Assembly: GCA_025716815.1 (NCBI GenBank)
Contig: JAIXMN010000024.1
Coordinates: 496,001-560,000 of the forward strand
DNA length: 64,000 nt
Reading direction: 5' to 3'
Origin: Dichotomocladium elegans
Lineage: Eukaryota; Mucoromycota; Mucoromycetes; Mucorales; Lichtheimiaceae
In this document: in pieces, positions 1-11,870 of the stretch
How positions within the stretch are numbered: position 1 is the stretch's first letter
How the letters are laid out: each line of letters begins with the position of its first letter
Notes under the pieces: model-generated
Database searches by the model: none
The model's input: only the letters and a program-made list of their open reading frames with translations
Told to the model about the DNA's origin: nothing
Program-made: the position numbers and the translations under genes

Positions 1-1167
1 TGCCAAGGAGACAGACTACTTGACTTGTGGCGTCATGTTATTCTATTATTGTACATAGTCCTCAGAGGCGGGAACATGCGTTTTGTTCCAACAGAGAGCT
101 GTGTTTGGAGGCTGGAAAGCGATAGATACCAATGGCACTGAAAACATAAGCTTGAAGTGGATGTAACTATCATTGATCCAACAAGTCTTGGATAGACTGC
201 CAGTCAACGTGGCTGATAGTCCAACATAACTCTTTGTGGGATGATGCTACAGTATCACACCTTGCAATACTGCAGTCGGTGGAAGTAGACCGGGATTACT
301 GGTGAACACCCCGTAAGTGAGAGCATACTGTACATGTCACAGCAAACAAGTGAGTCGTGGAACGTCATATTGGGTGTTCTCTAGAGGCTGAAGTCAACAA
401 CACATAGTAGATATATAAGTGGAAAGCGTTCGTTACTGCACAGGCATGTTAAACTTTACCACCATGCAACTGTAATACGTACAGTAATTGCTTCAAGAGC
501 TCATGCAAATCCCTGTTGATCTCGCCAGAACGAGCACTGGTGCATGAACATGGATAACACCACATTGGAAATGACATGCAGGAACCGCGCATGAACGCCT
601 TAGAAATTGGTTGGGGTATAAAAGCGGGCTGTATTCAAAGCCTTCGTCGCCTTATAGGCTCAACGGTCCAAACTAACCTTTGAAGAAGATTCAAGAAAAA
701 AAAAAGTGAACAAAAGACTTCACACAGAGAACCATCATAGGATGATCGACGATAGGTCCAAAAGAATATAAAGCGTTTCTTTATTTGAGAAGTATATACC
801 AGGGTGTTATTTAACTTGACTGGCTATGCAGTACCGACAAGAAGAATAGTACTATACCCAGCCAGTGATGAATCTATGCTACATATATCACCCTGGAATG
901 ACTTGCTTGTTCATATAAAGATTTTTGATGCGAAGAAGATGGACCATACAGTTATCAAAGTATAGAAAGGGAAGTGATTTAGCATCATATGGAATGATAG
1001 ACGATGAAGAGACATTCTTCGTTTTGATGACCATACTGCCGTGGCGAAATTAAGATCAAGACGGTTGTCCCTACCCCGATCCCAACACCCCCTTAGTCCT
1101 TCTGATAGTAAAAGAAACATCGCCGGAGATATTTCTACAGGTCCTCGCATTTCTTCTTAACCGATAC
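1..1167. other. Upstream region of chitin synthase, no recognised gene
   Basis: No convincing coding sequence was found on either strand. A TATA-like box (TATAAAAG) lies at 617-624, about 550 bases before the chitin synthase ATG. It could serve a transcript with a long leader or an unseen upstream exon. The sequence is AT-rich and shows no repeat or RNA gene that I recognise. Confidence 0.4.
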
Positions 1168-4100
1168 ATGAACCCGAGCAACTTCCAATTTCGCGAGCCT
1201 TTTCCAGGCGTATCGCCTTCCATCGCATCATCGCGTGTTTATCCCATATCGCCCGCTCCAAAGTATCGGCAGAACGGCACCAGCACTAGCAGCGCACAGT
1301 CCATCCCCCGATCTCGCAGTGCGACCCTGACAAGACCGTCAGCAGAATATACACGCGGTTCGCATGTTTATATGGCCAATCCCTCGACCCAGAATCATAT
1401 TCCTGCTGTACCATCCATCCATCCGATATACATACCGCAGCTGGTGTCAAGACAGTCCATGAACCATAGCAGAACTCAGAAACAAGAGCATCATCATCAT
1501 CATCATAGTGGGCGTCGGACCAAGCGTGTGCCACTCTACAAGGGCAATCTCGTCATCGACTGCCCCGTGCCCCAGCGTCTGGTGGATGGAAACCCGCGCA
1601 AAGACCCCGAATTCAGCCAGATGCGCTATTCTGCCGTCACATGCGATCCCGATGACTTTGCGGCGAACCAATACACCCTGCGCCCACAGCTCATGAAGCG
1701 ACAGACCGAGATTTTTATTGTGATGACAATGTACAATGTAAGTTTCCGCTCGGACAAAGAAGGGGAAGTGGGTTCCGGTTTGACGAGAGATCGAGCTGTT
1801 GCAGGAAGATCGAGAGCTATTTTGTCGAACAATGCACGGAGTAATGAAGAATATTGCGCATCTCTGCTCCCGGACGCGGTCCCACCTGTGGGATACCGAA
1901 GGGTGGAAAAGAGTGGTCGTGTGCATTGTGGCCGACGGCCGCAACAAGTGCGATCCGGGCGTTCTGAGTGTGCTGGCCGCAATGGGTGTCTACCAGCGCG
2001 GTGTTGCGAAAAACATGGTCAACGAAAAGCCTGTCAGGGCTCATCTTTACGAATACACAGCTCAGGTCTCTGTCGATCCGGCCATGCAGGTCAAGGGGGC
2101 CGATCGGGGAATTGTTCCTGCTCAGATCATGTTCTGTCTCAAGGAACAGAACGCAAAGAAAATCAACTCGCACCGGTGGTTTTTTAACGCCTTTGGTCCG
2201 ATCTTGCAACCCAACGTCTGCGTCTTGCTTGACGTCGGCACCAGGCCGGGCAACACATCCATCTACCATATCTGGAAGACGTTCGACATCAACCCAAATA
2301 TTGCCGGTGCATGCGGTGAGATCCGCGTCCAGACAAAGAAGGGCATCGCGCTCCTGAACCCGCTTGTGGCTGCCCAGAACTTTGAGTATAAGATGTCAAA
2401 TATCCTCGATAAACCGCTCGAGTCTGTATTCGGGTATATTGCCGTGCTACCAGGGGCCTTCTCGGCCTATCGATACGTTGCCTTGCAAAACGATAGCCAA
2501 GGAAATGGTAAGAATGTGTTAAAGGGGTGCATGACCATGCCTTTCTCTCTCTCTCTCTCTCTTTCTGTGTATGTGCGTGTTGTTCACACCAAGAAGCTAA
2601 AAACAAGAGTGGGTGGGAAATTGCGCTACCATTAGGTCCACTGCAAAAGTATTTCCTGGGCGAACATGGCGTATCAGCGTCCTCAGATATTTTTACGGCC
2701 AACATGTACCTTGCAGAAGACCGTATCCTTTGCTTTGAGCTCCTCGCAAAGAAGCACGAGAAATGGGTGCTAAGATATGTTCAGTCTGCTTTTGGCGAGA
2801 CAGACTGCCCTGACCAACTTCCTGAATTCCTTTCTCAGCGGAGGCGCTGGCTCAATGGCAGTTTTTTCGCCGCTATCTATTCCACATGCCATTTCTATCG
2901 TGTCTGGAGCACGCGCCACACCTTCATGCGAAAACTTCTTTTGACAATTCAGTTTGTGTATAACTTTGCCAATTTACTATTTAACTGGATAGGCATGGTA
3001 AGAGAAGAAGACCAGTGTGGGGTGCAGAAAGAGAGGATCTAATCAAGTCGATTGCCTGAACTGCTGCTAATATGGATAGGCCAACTTTTATTTAACCTGC
3101 TTTTTCGTCAGCAAATCTGTCTCGACGCCAGACATGGATCCTGTGGGGAACGGATGGGGAACGCACTTTTTTGAAGCCATGCGATGTCTTTACATGTTCC
3201 TCTTTATCGTCTCCTTCATCTGCTCGATGGGCAATCGACCGCAAGGGTAAATGGAATCTCCTTTTTTTTTTTAGCTTGGGTAATTTGCTTACGGTGCAAA
3301 AAAAAAAAACCATTGGGCTCGGCGGCGTGTGTGTGTGTATGTGTGATGTCGAAATTAGCTCAAAATGGATGTTCGCGGTATCGGTGTTTGCATACGCATT
3401 GATCATGTCCTATGCCATCTTTGCGAGCGGATGGCTTGTCCGGCAAAGCGCGATTCGAGCCATGGAGTCTTCGGGATGGGGTGAAGCCAGCAATTCGGTT
3501 TCCAAGTTGGGCGCTCTTCTCAATCAGTCCGAGGTTCGCTCCATCATTGTCTCGACAGCAACGACGTACGGCCTTTACCTTTCCGCAAGTGTTCTGTACC
3601 TGGATCCGTGGCATATGATAACCAGCTTTATCCAGTATCTCTTACTGCTTCCGACGTACGTGAATATATTGAACGTATACGCCTTCTGCAATACGCATGA
3701 CGTAAGGCACGTAAAAAGGGAGGAGGGTACCCGGGAGGAAATAGGATAAAGTTTTGCGTTTTTGCTGATGATGATATATCAGCTGGGGAACAAAGGGCGA
3801 CAATGCTATGCCGATGGATTTGGGGATTGCGAGCAAAGCCGAGAACACCGAAAAGGGAGTCGAGGAGGTAGAGGTGGAGCTGGCAACCGAGCAAGAGGGC
3901 GTCGAGCGGTTCTATGACGAGGCGCTCCAGTATCTGCAGACCAAACAGGATATGGTCACACAGGTTAGTCGGTGTGCACTGCCCGCCCTTCGATAATAGC
4001 GTATAGAAACTGACCCTCCACCGCGCTTTTTCCTCGCTGGTGCTGCTTCGTACAATGCATCAATGATCAGCAGAGCAGACCCCCTCATATGAAGCAGGAC

Positions 4101-4346
4101 GACTATTATAGGGGTTTCCGGACAAGACTTGTGCTTGCCTGGATTGGATGCAACGCCTTGGTGGTTGGCTTTGTTACCAGCGGCAGTTTTCGGTCGTTCT
4201 TCTCTCCGAATGGACAGCCAGAGGAGGAATATATGCGCCAGGTGGCGGCGACCTATACCGGGCTTGTGCTCTGGATTGTTGCAGCGATGTCGGGCTTCCG
4301 ATTCTTTGGAAGTGTCATGTACCTCGTCTTGCACTATATTCGGTGA
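1168..4346 (+). CDS. Chitin synthase (division 1, class I/II-like), 7 exons
   Basis: Membrane enzyme that polymerises UDP-GlcNAc into cell-wall chitin. Proposed exons are 1168-1737, 1805-2507, 2636-2997, 3080-3246, 3359-3706, 3783-3963 and 4071-4346, giving 868 residues with frame kept throughout. The Ser/Pro-rich N-terminus (about 110 residues, with a run of six His) is followed by the chitin synthase N-terminal domain and the GT2 core. Visible motifs are [10 protein letters not shown], the EDR in [11 protein letters not shown], and the product-binding QRRRW in [12 protein letters not shown]. After these come hydrophobic segments and the conserved NTHDVSWGTKGD. This last motif is only produced if intron 5 (3707-3782) is a GC-AG intron. 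Intron 2 holds a CT microsatellite. The start is the first in-frame ATG after upstream stops. The family assignment is firm; the exact class is inferred. Confidence 0.95.
3707..3782 (+). other. GC-AG intron in chitin synthase
   Basis: No GT donor near the end of exon 5 keeps the frame. Ending the exon after ...GACGTAAG and splicing from GCACGT to the AG at 3781-3782 rebuilds the invariant Asp-Val-Ser-Trp-Gly motif of chitin synthases. Confidence 0.75.
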
Positions 4347-4683
4347 TCATTGATCGAATCGAGAGCGGAGGAAGTCGTTGGTTCATCAGTTACTGAGGTG
4401 TGCCCCAGAATGTTTGCTTGTATGAAGTTTCAAATGAGGCTGGTAAAAAAAAAATCCACATGCGGTTTCTTTGTGGAGGGCTTTTATCGCTGAGAAAACA
4501 AGATAAACCTAAAAATAGATATCTCACTCTCCCCCCCCCCTAGGTGGGTTTCTTTCTTTGGAATGGGCATCAACAACGATCGTCCAATCAAATACGGAAT
4601 AGTGACACCCAAATTTCAAAGATCCATAAAAAAGGTCCCAATTAGGAACTAAAAAAAAAAAAGGACTCTGCTCTTTAAACAAA

Positions 4684-6339
4684 ATGTCTGCTGCCACCAT
4701 GATTTCGCATGAGCCTGCAGTCCTAGTACCTGATGGCAGCGATAAAGCGATTCTACAGCACAGCTACGCTACCAAACGGAAAAACTCATTGGCACATCCA
4801 CCTCCGTCATCTCTTGATATACCTTCCCCTCCCGCTCACTACTTCGGCAATGCTAAACATCATCACCGACATACCCGAAGTACCAGTCGCGGTGACATCC
4901 CACAATCTTTACCCACGCCTCCCTTACCTACATCCGAGGAGTATCCACCCTTCCATCAAGTACATGCTCAACTTCATCCGTCACCACCGCCATCCATATC
5001 CAGAAATTTCTTCGAATCAAGTACTTTTAAAGATCATGACCTCCAATCTGATTTGTCCACTCGCCATATTGAAAGCACATGGGGCAGCAACACATTGCAG
5101 AGCCTTTTGGATTATGTCAGTCCTCACCATTTCTCGCTGTCAGAAAACCTCAAGTTTACACTCAACTGCTGCATGTGGTATATCTCGTCGTCCTTGACAA
5201 ATAACACCGGGAAGCAAATCCTGAACGTCTTCAAATTCCCTGTGACATTGACGTTCGTTCAGTTTGGACTTGTTGCCATCATGTGCTTCTCCGTAGCGAC
5301 GGTCTTCAGGGTGACAGAGATTCGCCCGCCGACGCGACAGATTGCTACGACGATGGCGCCGCTGGCCTGCTTCCTGATTGTCGGACACGTGTTTTCGAGC
5401 ATTGCTATCAGCCGCGTACCGGTCAGTTTGGTACATACGATCAAGGTAAAAGAGCAGTCTCGTTTGGGTGTGAGGTTGGATTCTTTGGAGTGTCTTGTTT
5501 TATTTCTTCTTGGGCGCAACTAAGTCCAAATACCTATTCAGGCCCTTGCACCGTTATTCACCGTCCTTTTCTACCGATTCATCTTTCGGGTTAACTACAC
5601 AATGAATGTCTACATATCACTGCTTCCTTTGACGATGGGGGTTATTCTTGCTTGCACGTTCACGTTCTCGAACAACCTGATTGGCCTTCTCTGTGCGTTC
5701 CTGTCCTGTTTGGTGTTTGTCACGCAGAACATCTTCAGCAAGAAGCTTCTTTTCAAGGAACAGAACCTCGGCAAGGGCGATCCTAACAAGCTTGACAAGA
5801 TGAATATGTTATTCTATTCTTCGCTTCTGTCGTTTCTGCTCATGTCGCCGTTGTGGCTGTATTCAGACGGGGGTCGTCTCATGGATCCGAGCAGCGACAG
5901 CAGCCGTGATGTCGAGATAGGACCCGGGAAACTTGTGTACTATTTCGTGCTGAACGGTACGACGAACTTTGGCCAGAACTGGTTTGCCTTCACGACGCTG
6001 AGCATGACGTCGCCGGTCACGTACTCGATTGCGTCGCTTGTGAAGCGTATCTTTGTGATTGTGATGAGCATCTTGTGGTTTGGGCAGCAGGTGAAGTTTG
6101 CGCAGTCGCTCGGAATTATGCTCACCTTTGTGGGTCTGTGGATGTACCAGAGCGCCAAACGGGACGTTGATCGGGGCGAGACCAAGATCCGTGAGAAGGC
6201 GCTGGATGTATTGCCCACCTCCGGAGGGCTGACGGACAAACGCTGGTCTTCTGCTGCTGCTGCCTCATCGGCTATCCCACTCCAGTCGTGGATTGCAAAT
6301 CGAGGACTCTTGACGAGGGAGAACAACAAATTCCAATAA
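4684..6339 (+). CDS. Triose-phosphate-transporter-family (Sly41-like) membrane protein
   Basis: Nucleotide-sugar or phosphate translocator of the TPT/DMT superfamily, probably in the ER/Golgi like yeast Sly41. The exons are 4684-5445 and 5542-6339 (96-nt GT-AG intron), encoding 519 residues. A polar, Pro/His-rich N-terminal tail of about 140 residues precedes the transporter domain. The splice joins VHTIK to ALAPLFTVL, a characteristic TPT stretch. The SLTNNTGKQIL segment near residue 165 and the late TNFGQNWFAF/SPVTYSIASLVKR block are also TPT-like. Roughly ten hydrophobic helices are expected. Substrate cannot be read from sequence. It lies 337 bases downstream of the chitin synthase on the same strand; both act in or near the secretory route, but joint function is speculative. 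Confidence 0.88.
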
Positions 6340-7095
6340 TCGGGTTATCGACTCTGTGCTTTGTTCCATTAGATTTCTTTTTTCTTTTTCCTCATTTCCC
6401 ACAAATGTCCATACTTGTATTCTCTTGTATTCACAACACAAATCCCTGTCCCTCCTCCCCTCCATTCATCATTTTTTGCCTATTGCTACGTATCATTCCT
6501 CTCGACACCTTACGCTCCTTCCCGCCCCTATTATAATTTGTCGTTCCGTCTTATCATATTATTGTGCATCTCTAGATTCTTTGTATTACATAAAGAATGT
6601 CTGTTCAAAAGAAAGGATCAAGATGCGCAGGCTACCCCACCCCCCACCCGCCGCATCAGAATCAAGGGTATATGGACAACAGGTCGGAGCCACCGAGTCA
6701 AGCTATGGCGGTGGATGAACGCGTTCCTGCAGAATCGTCGAAGAAACTTTTTGATTTCATGAGCCTCTCATCCTCCTTCACGGACAGAATCAATGGTTAT
6801 TCCTTCATATATATACAACAGAATGATCGTACTCAAATACATGGCAGCATGCATCCGTAGATAGATCCCAATCCTGCTGACGAGTATTTAAACGGACAAG
6901 GATGGTAGCAGTGGGGAAGTGAACGATTTAAAAAATGTTCGAATTTCACCAGGAATCATTCATCTAACAGTACAGGAGAAAAAATGCTCCTTTCTGAAGA
7001 CAAACAAACATAGTTTGTCTTTTGCATCTATTGAGTCGGTGTTGTAGCAAAGGCAACGAATAATGAAGGGCAGTAATAATAAAATGCAAGAAAGA
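6340..7095. other. Convergent 3' intergenic region
   Basis: Region between the 3' ends of the transporter (+) and the methyltransferase (-). It is AT- and CT-rich, and the open frames here are short and without family features. I see no gene. Confidence 0.5.
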
Positions 7096-8861
7096 TCAAT
7101 TGACAAAGTTATCGTAATTATCCATGACGTTGTTTAAGGTTGAGAAATCGAGAATCTCCGCTTGTTGCTGCTGGGATACCACCGCTGCATCAATACGGCT
7201 CTCTGGCTGGTAGAGGCATGAGTACTCGGGCTTGTGATCCACAACCATGCCTGGAGTGAAGCTGTAGTTGTAAGTTTGTTCGTGCAACTCCCATCTGCCC
7301 CGTCGTCGCAAAGGATGCTCGTCCGTGGTTTCCCGACCAAAAGTTGCAAGGTCTATTGTTGCCGGATCGCTTAACTCTGCATTGTCACCCACGACCACTT
7401 CGACGTAGATAGTGTAGCTCCGCATGTCATTTACAATTGCACGCATCCAACCGCGGATGGACTGGGTCGCGTTCACAGCCAACGGCTCACGGAACAGGAA
7501 ACGCACCTGCTGCCAATGCGTACGCTCGGCGGCCGGACTGGTAGACATTTCCACGGTAGTGTTAGACACATTGGTATGATCGTTACTGCTGCTGCTGCTG
7601 CTGTCATACGGCGGCGGGGCAAACGTCAAGTCGAACCAACCGGCCACTCCATGCATCAGACCAGTGTATCCCGCTACCCAATTAAAAGGCATCGTCATAT
7701 CTTGGAGTTCTTTCAGGGTCACAGTGCTAAAGTCGACGGGATAGGAATCAAGGAGTGTGGGTGTAGCAATGAGATTGCGGTTGTCAAAATGGCCAACCAC
7801 AGGCATACCTGCAAAGCCGAGTTCGCTTTAGCAAGTGCCCTGGAAAAAATCAACTCGACTCTCCGTCCCTCTCTCACTCATACCGTACCAAACATTTCTT
7901 CCCGAGCATCCTTGTAAAGTGAAGTCAGATTAATTCCATAGAACGAAGTCTGCTCCCTATCGAAAACAAATATCAACCAACACAGTTCCAAACACGTCTA
8001 TCAACAGGATTACCAGAACCGGGCCTTTGCCATCGTCTCACTCCACAGGGTGGCATCCGTGAACGGAGCCAGGTAGATGGTGCCTTTGGAAGGAAACAGC
8101 GCACCTCCCGGTTTCAGGTAGTGATCGCGTGCATGAATATAACTTTCCAGCTATGAAAAGGACCGGGTAAGAAGAGCATTCTTCGTCTCTTTTCCTCGCG
8201 CGAGCGCTCATTCGAAAATAAACCACTTGCCATGCGCTCGTGGAATAACAACACGCCAATCGGTTCCGAAATGATGGTGTCGACCTGGGGAATAGGGAGA
8301 TTGGGCTCTTCGATCTTGGCTATGATTTTTTGGAAGAGGTGGTGGACAAAGTCAGTATTACTGCTTATGATCCCGGACAATACACCTACCGTTGATCACC
8401 TGGATCTTGCCCTTGAGAAAAGTGTTTGTATTTTCATCCTCGATGAGCTTTTTCATCTTTTTCGCCATGGCGGATGCCTCGACTGCATACACTTGCGCAG
8501 CTCCTGCCTGAACAGCAAAGTAGGAGAGAATGCCCGATCCCGCACCGACATCCATAACTGTCTTGTTCTGGAAGCATTTGGGGCCATTGAGCAAGATTGC
8601 AGATCGGTAGGTGGATGTGCGGACATTGTCTTGCAACATGTTTTGCTGATAATGCCCATCGGATGGAGCGGGGCGAGGGGTAAGAGTTGTGGTATGCAAG
8701 TGTCAATGATCATGTGGACGCGTGTCTCGCCGCCCTTATTCTCTTTCTGTGAGATTCATGCCATTCAAGGGTACCTGATGCTGCAGCATGGCATAGTACC
8801 CGAAATACTGAGGGTCTCTGTGTTCCACACCGGGCTTGTTGGTTTCTTCTTTGGTTGACAT
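7096..8861 (-). CDS. Protein arginine methyltransferase, CARM1/PRMT4-like, 6 exons
   Basis: Type I arginine methyltransferase that would transfer methyl groups from S-adenosylmethionine to histone or RNA-binding proteins. Exons in minus-strand order are 8861-8775, 8645-8390, 8319-8231, 8150-8014, 7956-7889 and 7808-7096, totalling 449 residues. Splicing recreates YYAMLQHQ-QNMLQDNVRT at the start. Motif I is VMDVGAGSGILSYF, with VEAS following. The double-E loop SEPIGVLLFHERM is complete, and THWQQVRFLF matches the THW loop. GLMHGVAGWFDLTF and the C-terminal Ig-like part resemble CARM1 more than PRMT1. Intron 3 (8230-8151) uses a GC donor (GCAAGT). The 5' leader is CT-rich. PRMT4-type genes are typical of animals and plants, so the subfamily call deserves a tree. 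Confidence 0.9.
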
Positions 8862-9964
8862 TGTGCAGTTCGTTATTTTTTCTTCCACTGAGAGAGAGAG
8901 AGAGAGAGAGAGAGGAAGTAGAAATAGTGGGGTAAAAAAAAAAAAAATTAGCGCCCTTGCTACGAATTCGGAGTTCTGGCGCGTTGTTTTATGTGCGACC
9001 CAAACGTTTCCCTTTGATGGCTCTCCACCCATTATCAAGTGCAAGGGATCGGTATCGTTTCCCCTAGCCCATGCACCACGCTTGTTATCTACCGGAATGG
9101 GTCGTTGGTTTTTGCAAATCACTGTTCTTTACGAGGCATTGCGTGCATAGGGTCGCTGTCATTCCCGAAAAAAGACATGGTAGTACAACACACTGAGGGA
9201 GCGATCCGCGTGCAAAACAAAATGTCCCAGGCTGCCCTCTCGCGAATCGGTTGATTTAACAAAATGTGGGCGTATTGTGGACAGTTGGACAACCTTTGAT
9301 CTTGCGTCGCCCGCTGGGGAATACGGAATACGTGCTTGTAGCTACACACCCATGCAACCGTGATTGGAGGTAGGCTTCATGGACACTTGGACCTTGCCAG
9401 TGGTTCTTTGCTAACAACAACCTCATGGGGTAAGGAAGGAAAGGAGTAGAAGGGGGGTATGCTGATCGTCCCGCGTGCACAATGAGAGTAACTTTTTTCT
9501 GAGCCTTTCGCCGCATTGATGGCGTGAGAGAATGACTTCACCTGCCTCGGGGTTTATCCAAAACACTGGTCCTCAATAAGAACGACATGTCATTATGTGG
9601 GTGCCTATCCGTGGGATGGCATGGAGGAGACACGTGATAAAGCATCCGTGCAATGGGATCGCCCCGCTGGGGAGTGGACAACTGGGGGGGGGAGAGGAAA
9701 TCTTACGTAAAGCGAGCCAATGGCCCGGACCGGCATTCCGCTTATATTTTTTCACCTTACCTGTTTCTTTTTTTTTTATCACCCCCTTTGTGTTGTCTGT
9801 GTGAGTGTGTGTGTGTGCGTGCGTGCGTGTGAGCTTGTGTATCTCTTTCTCTCTTTGCCTTTCCCTGTGTCTGTCTATTCCCCTCAACCTTTTTTTCTTT
9901 ACAATCCTCACATCGCCGACGCCATTCTCCTCCCACATACACAAGTGCAAGTTTATATATATCG
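8862..9964. other. Divergent intergenic region with microsatellites
   Basis: Shared upstream region of the methyltransferase (-) and the EamA transporter (+). It carries a (GA)n run near 8890-8914, a poly-A run, and a GT-rich tract near 9800-9836. A TATATATAT stretch lies just before 9965. No gene is supported. Confidence 0.5.
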
Positions 9965-11315
9965 ATGCGAGGCAGTCGAAGAAATACTGGCCCGCAGGTG
10001 ACGGAAATGCCGGCCAGTGTCACTATTGTGAATGAATCAACCCCTCTGCTAGCGAAAAATGCCATTCAGCACAATGCTCCCGTTCCGACCGATGCTCGGG
10101 TCTTCTCGCTTAATCAAGATCCTGCCATCCGCAAGAAGGAACTCCTCGGCCTTGTTCTGCTCGTTTTGTCTGCACTGGCTTTCACGCTAGGAGCATTCTT
10201 TGTCAAGAAGATCGGCCATGCCGTGCCACTCCTCGAAATTGTATTTTCGCGAGCGATTGTTCAGCTCGCCTTCTCTCTTCTGAGTTGTTCCGTGTTGCGT
10301 ATGAATCCTTTCGGCGACAAGTCAGCCGTGCGGCCTTGGCTTCTGCTACGCGCGCTGGTAATCGCGCTGGGTCTGGTGTTGTTCTTTTACAGCATCATTG
10401 AACTCTCTCTGACGGAAGCAACAGGTTTGTGTATGATGCCATCTGCTTCTATTACCTCGCTCTGACACCATTGGACGCTGATACAGTGCTCTTTTTTCTC
10501 GGACCAACATTCACGGCACTCATTGCGGCTATCGTATTCCATGATACCTTCACCACATTTGATAGTTTCTGCTCTGTCCTTTGCGTCGTCGGCGTCATCC
10601 TCATCTCGCAGCCGAGCGGTCTCTTTGGCATGAGCACGGCCGACGGAGCGCTGGACGATAGACACCGCGCCATTGCAAGTGCCTCAGCCCTAGGAGGTGC
10701 GTTCATGTCGGCTATCGGCTATGTGACTGTGCGCAAAGTGGGCAAGGGGATCCACTTTATGGTCCATGTGTTCTACACCGGCATCGTAGCGTCTCTTGTC
10801 TGTCTCGTTGGTTTATTCCTGCTGCAGCATGAGATTCCTTTCCTCCATGTTCGCCACACACCAGCAGAATGGATGCAGATGGGATTAGTAGGCCTCTTGG
10901 CGTTTATTGGACAGTGTTTACTGCATCAAGGGTATGTGTGTGTGTGTGTGTGTTTATGAAGCGACTTTCTTTTTCTTTCTTTCTTATGCATATCTCGAAT
11001 ATCTTTTCATAGAGTAAAACAAGCTCCTTCTGGGCCAGGTGAGTGTGGGCCTACTTTCAAAGTATCTTGGATGATGACCAACATGACTCCATCGCGATAG
11101 GGCTAGTGATGCGGATGAACGATGTGTTTTTCGCATTCCTCGTCGGCTATTTCTTTCTCGACGAGTCCCTTAATTTGTACAGCATTCTGGGATCTGCCGT
11201 TATTGTCGGAATGACAACAGCATTGGGCGTGCATCGATGGCAGCAATATGCAGCATCCCGCAGGCTGCAGCGTCGACAGAGCAGACAACGAATACACAGT
11301 CATCGATCCACCTGA
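9965..11315 (+). CDS. EamA/DMT-superfamily transporter (SLC35G-like), 4 exons
   Basis: Ten-helix drug/metabolite transporter-superfamily protein. Exons are 9965-10424, 10487-10931, 11013-11038 and 11101-11315 (381 residues), all with GT-AG introns of 62-81 nt. Exon 3 is only 26 nt. The first EamA repeat starts around residue 60 (LLGLVLLVLSALAFTLGAFF). Splicing rebuilds TEATVLFFLGPTFTALIAA, and the second repeat ends with GYFFLDESLNLYSILGSAVI. The C-terminus is basic. An ESTPLLA motif near the N-terminus looks like a dileucine-type sorting signal. A TATA-like stretch abuts the first ATG, so translation may begin at the in-frame ATG at 10007 instead. Substrate is unknown. Confidence 0.88.
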
Positions 11316-11870
11316 ACTCCATACCCCTCCCCCACCCCCCCAAAAAAAGACATGTCCATGGGCAACATCTTTCAGTAGCACACATGGTATTTCGTAAATC
11401 CATCACCTCCATCGTATGAATGTGGTCCTTATCTGGTCATAAAAGTTGGCCACTCCCACCTATTTTACTTGCCATTTATCACCATCATCATATTTGCATA
11501 ACTCTTCTAACCATCGCACCTCTCTTACGTGGTTATTTCAGATGGGCCCCATCCTCTTTTTTTAAATGACTATACCCTCATCAAGGTCAATGTTTTCCTC
11601 TTTCCGTCTTTATCTTCTTTGGCATTTTTTCCAAGTGTGTGTGTGTGAGGGAAAGGGTGGTTTGGGTGTAAAATCGATATGAATGCTAATGAAATGGGAT
11701 CGTTTTCTATATATCTGGCATGCTATTCCATGCGTTATGTGTTCTCCCCTCGCCATTTTTCCTGCCAGCCTTTCTTTACATGCATTTTAAGAGGAAGAAA
11801 GAGAGAGAGAGAGAGAGAGAGAAGTGTATGTAAAACGAGAGATGAACAAAGGTAATAAAATAAAATGAAA
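11316..11870. other. Convergent 3' intergenic region
   Basis: Lies between the 3' ends of the EamA transporter (+) and WDR75 (-). It holds a poly-C run near 11328-11340 and a (GA)n run near 11797-11822. No gene recognised. Confidence 0.5.

Noticed and set aside
1286..2269. Minus-strand frames inside chitin synthase
   Set aside because: Shadows of the coding strand without motifs.
6288..6860. Overlapping short frames after the TPT gene
   Set aside because: Low-complexity 3' flank; no homology or codon pattern.
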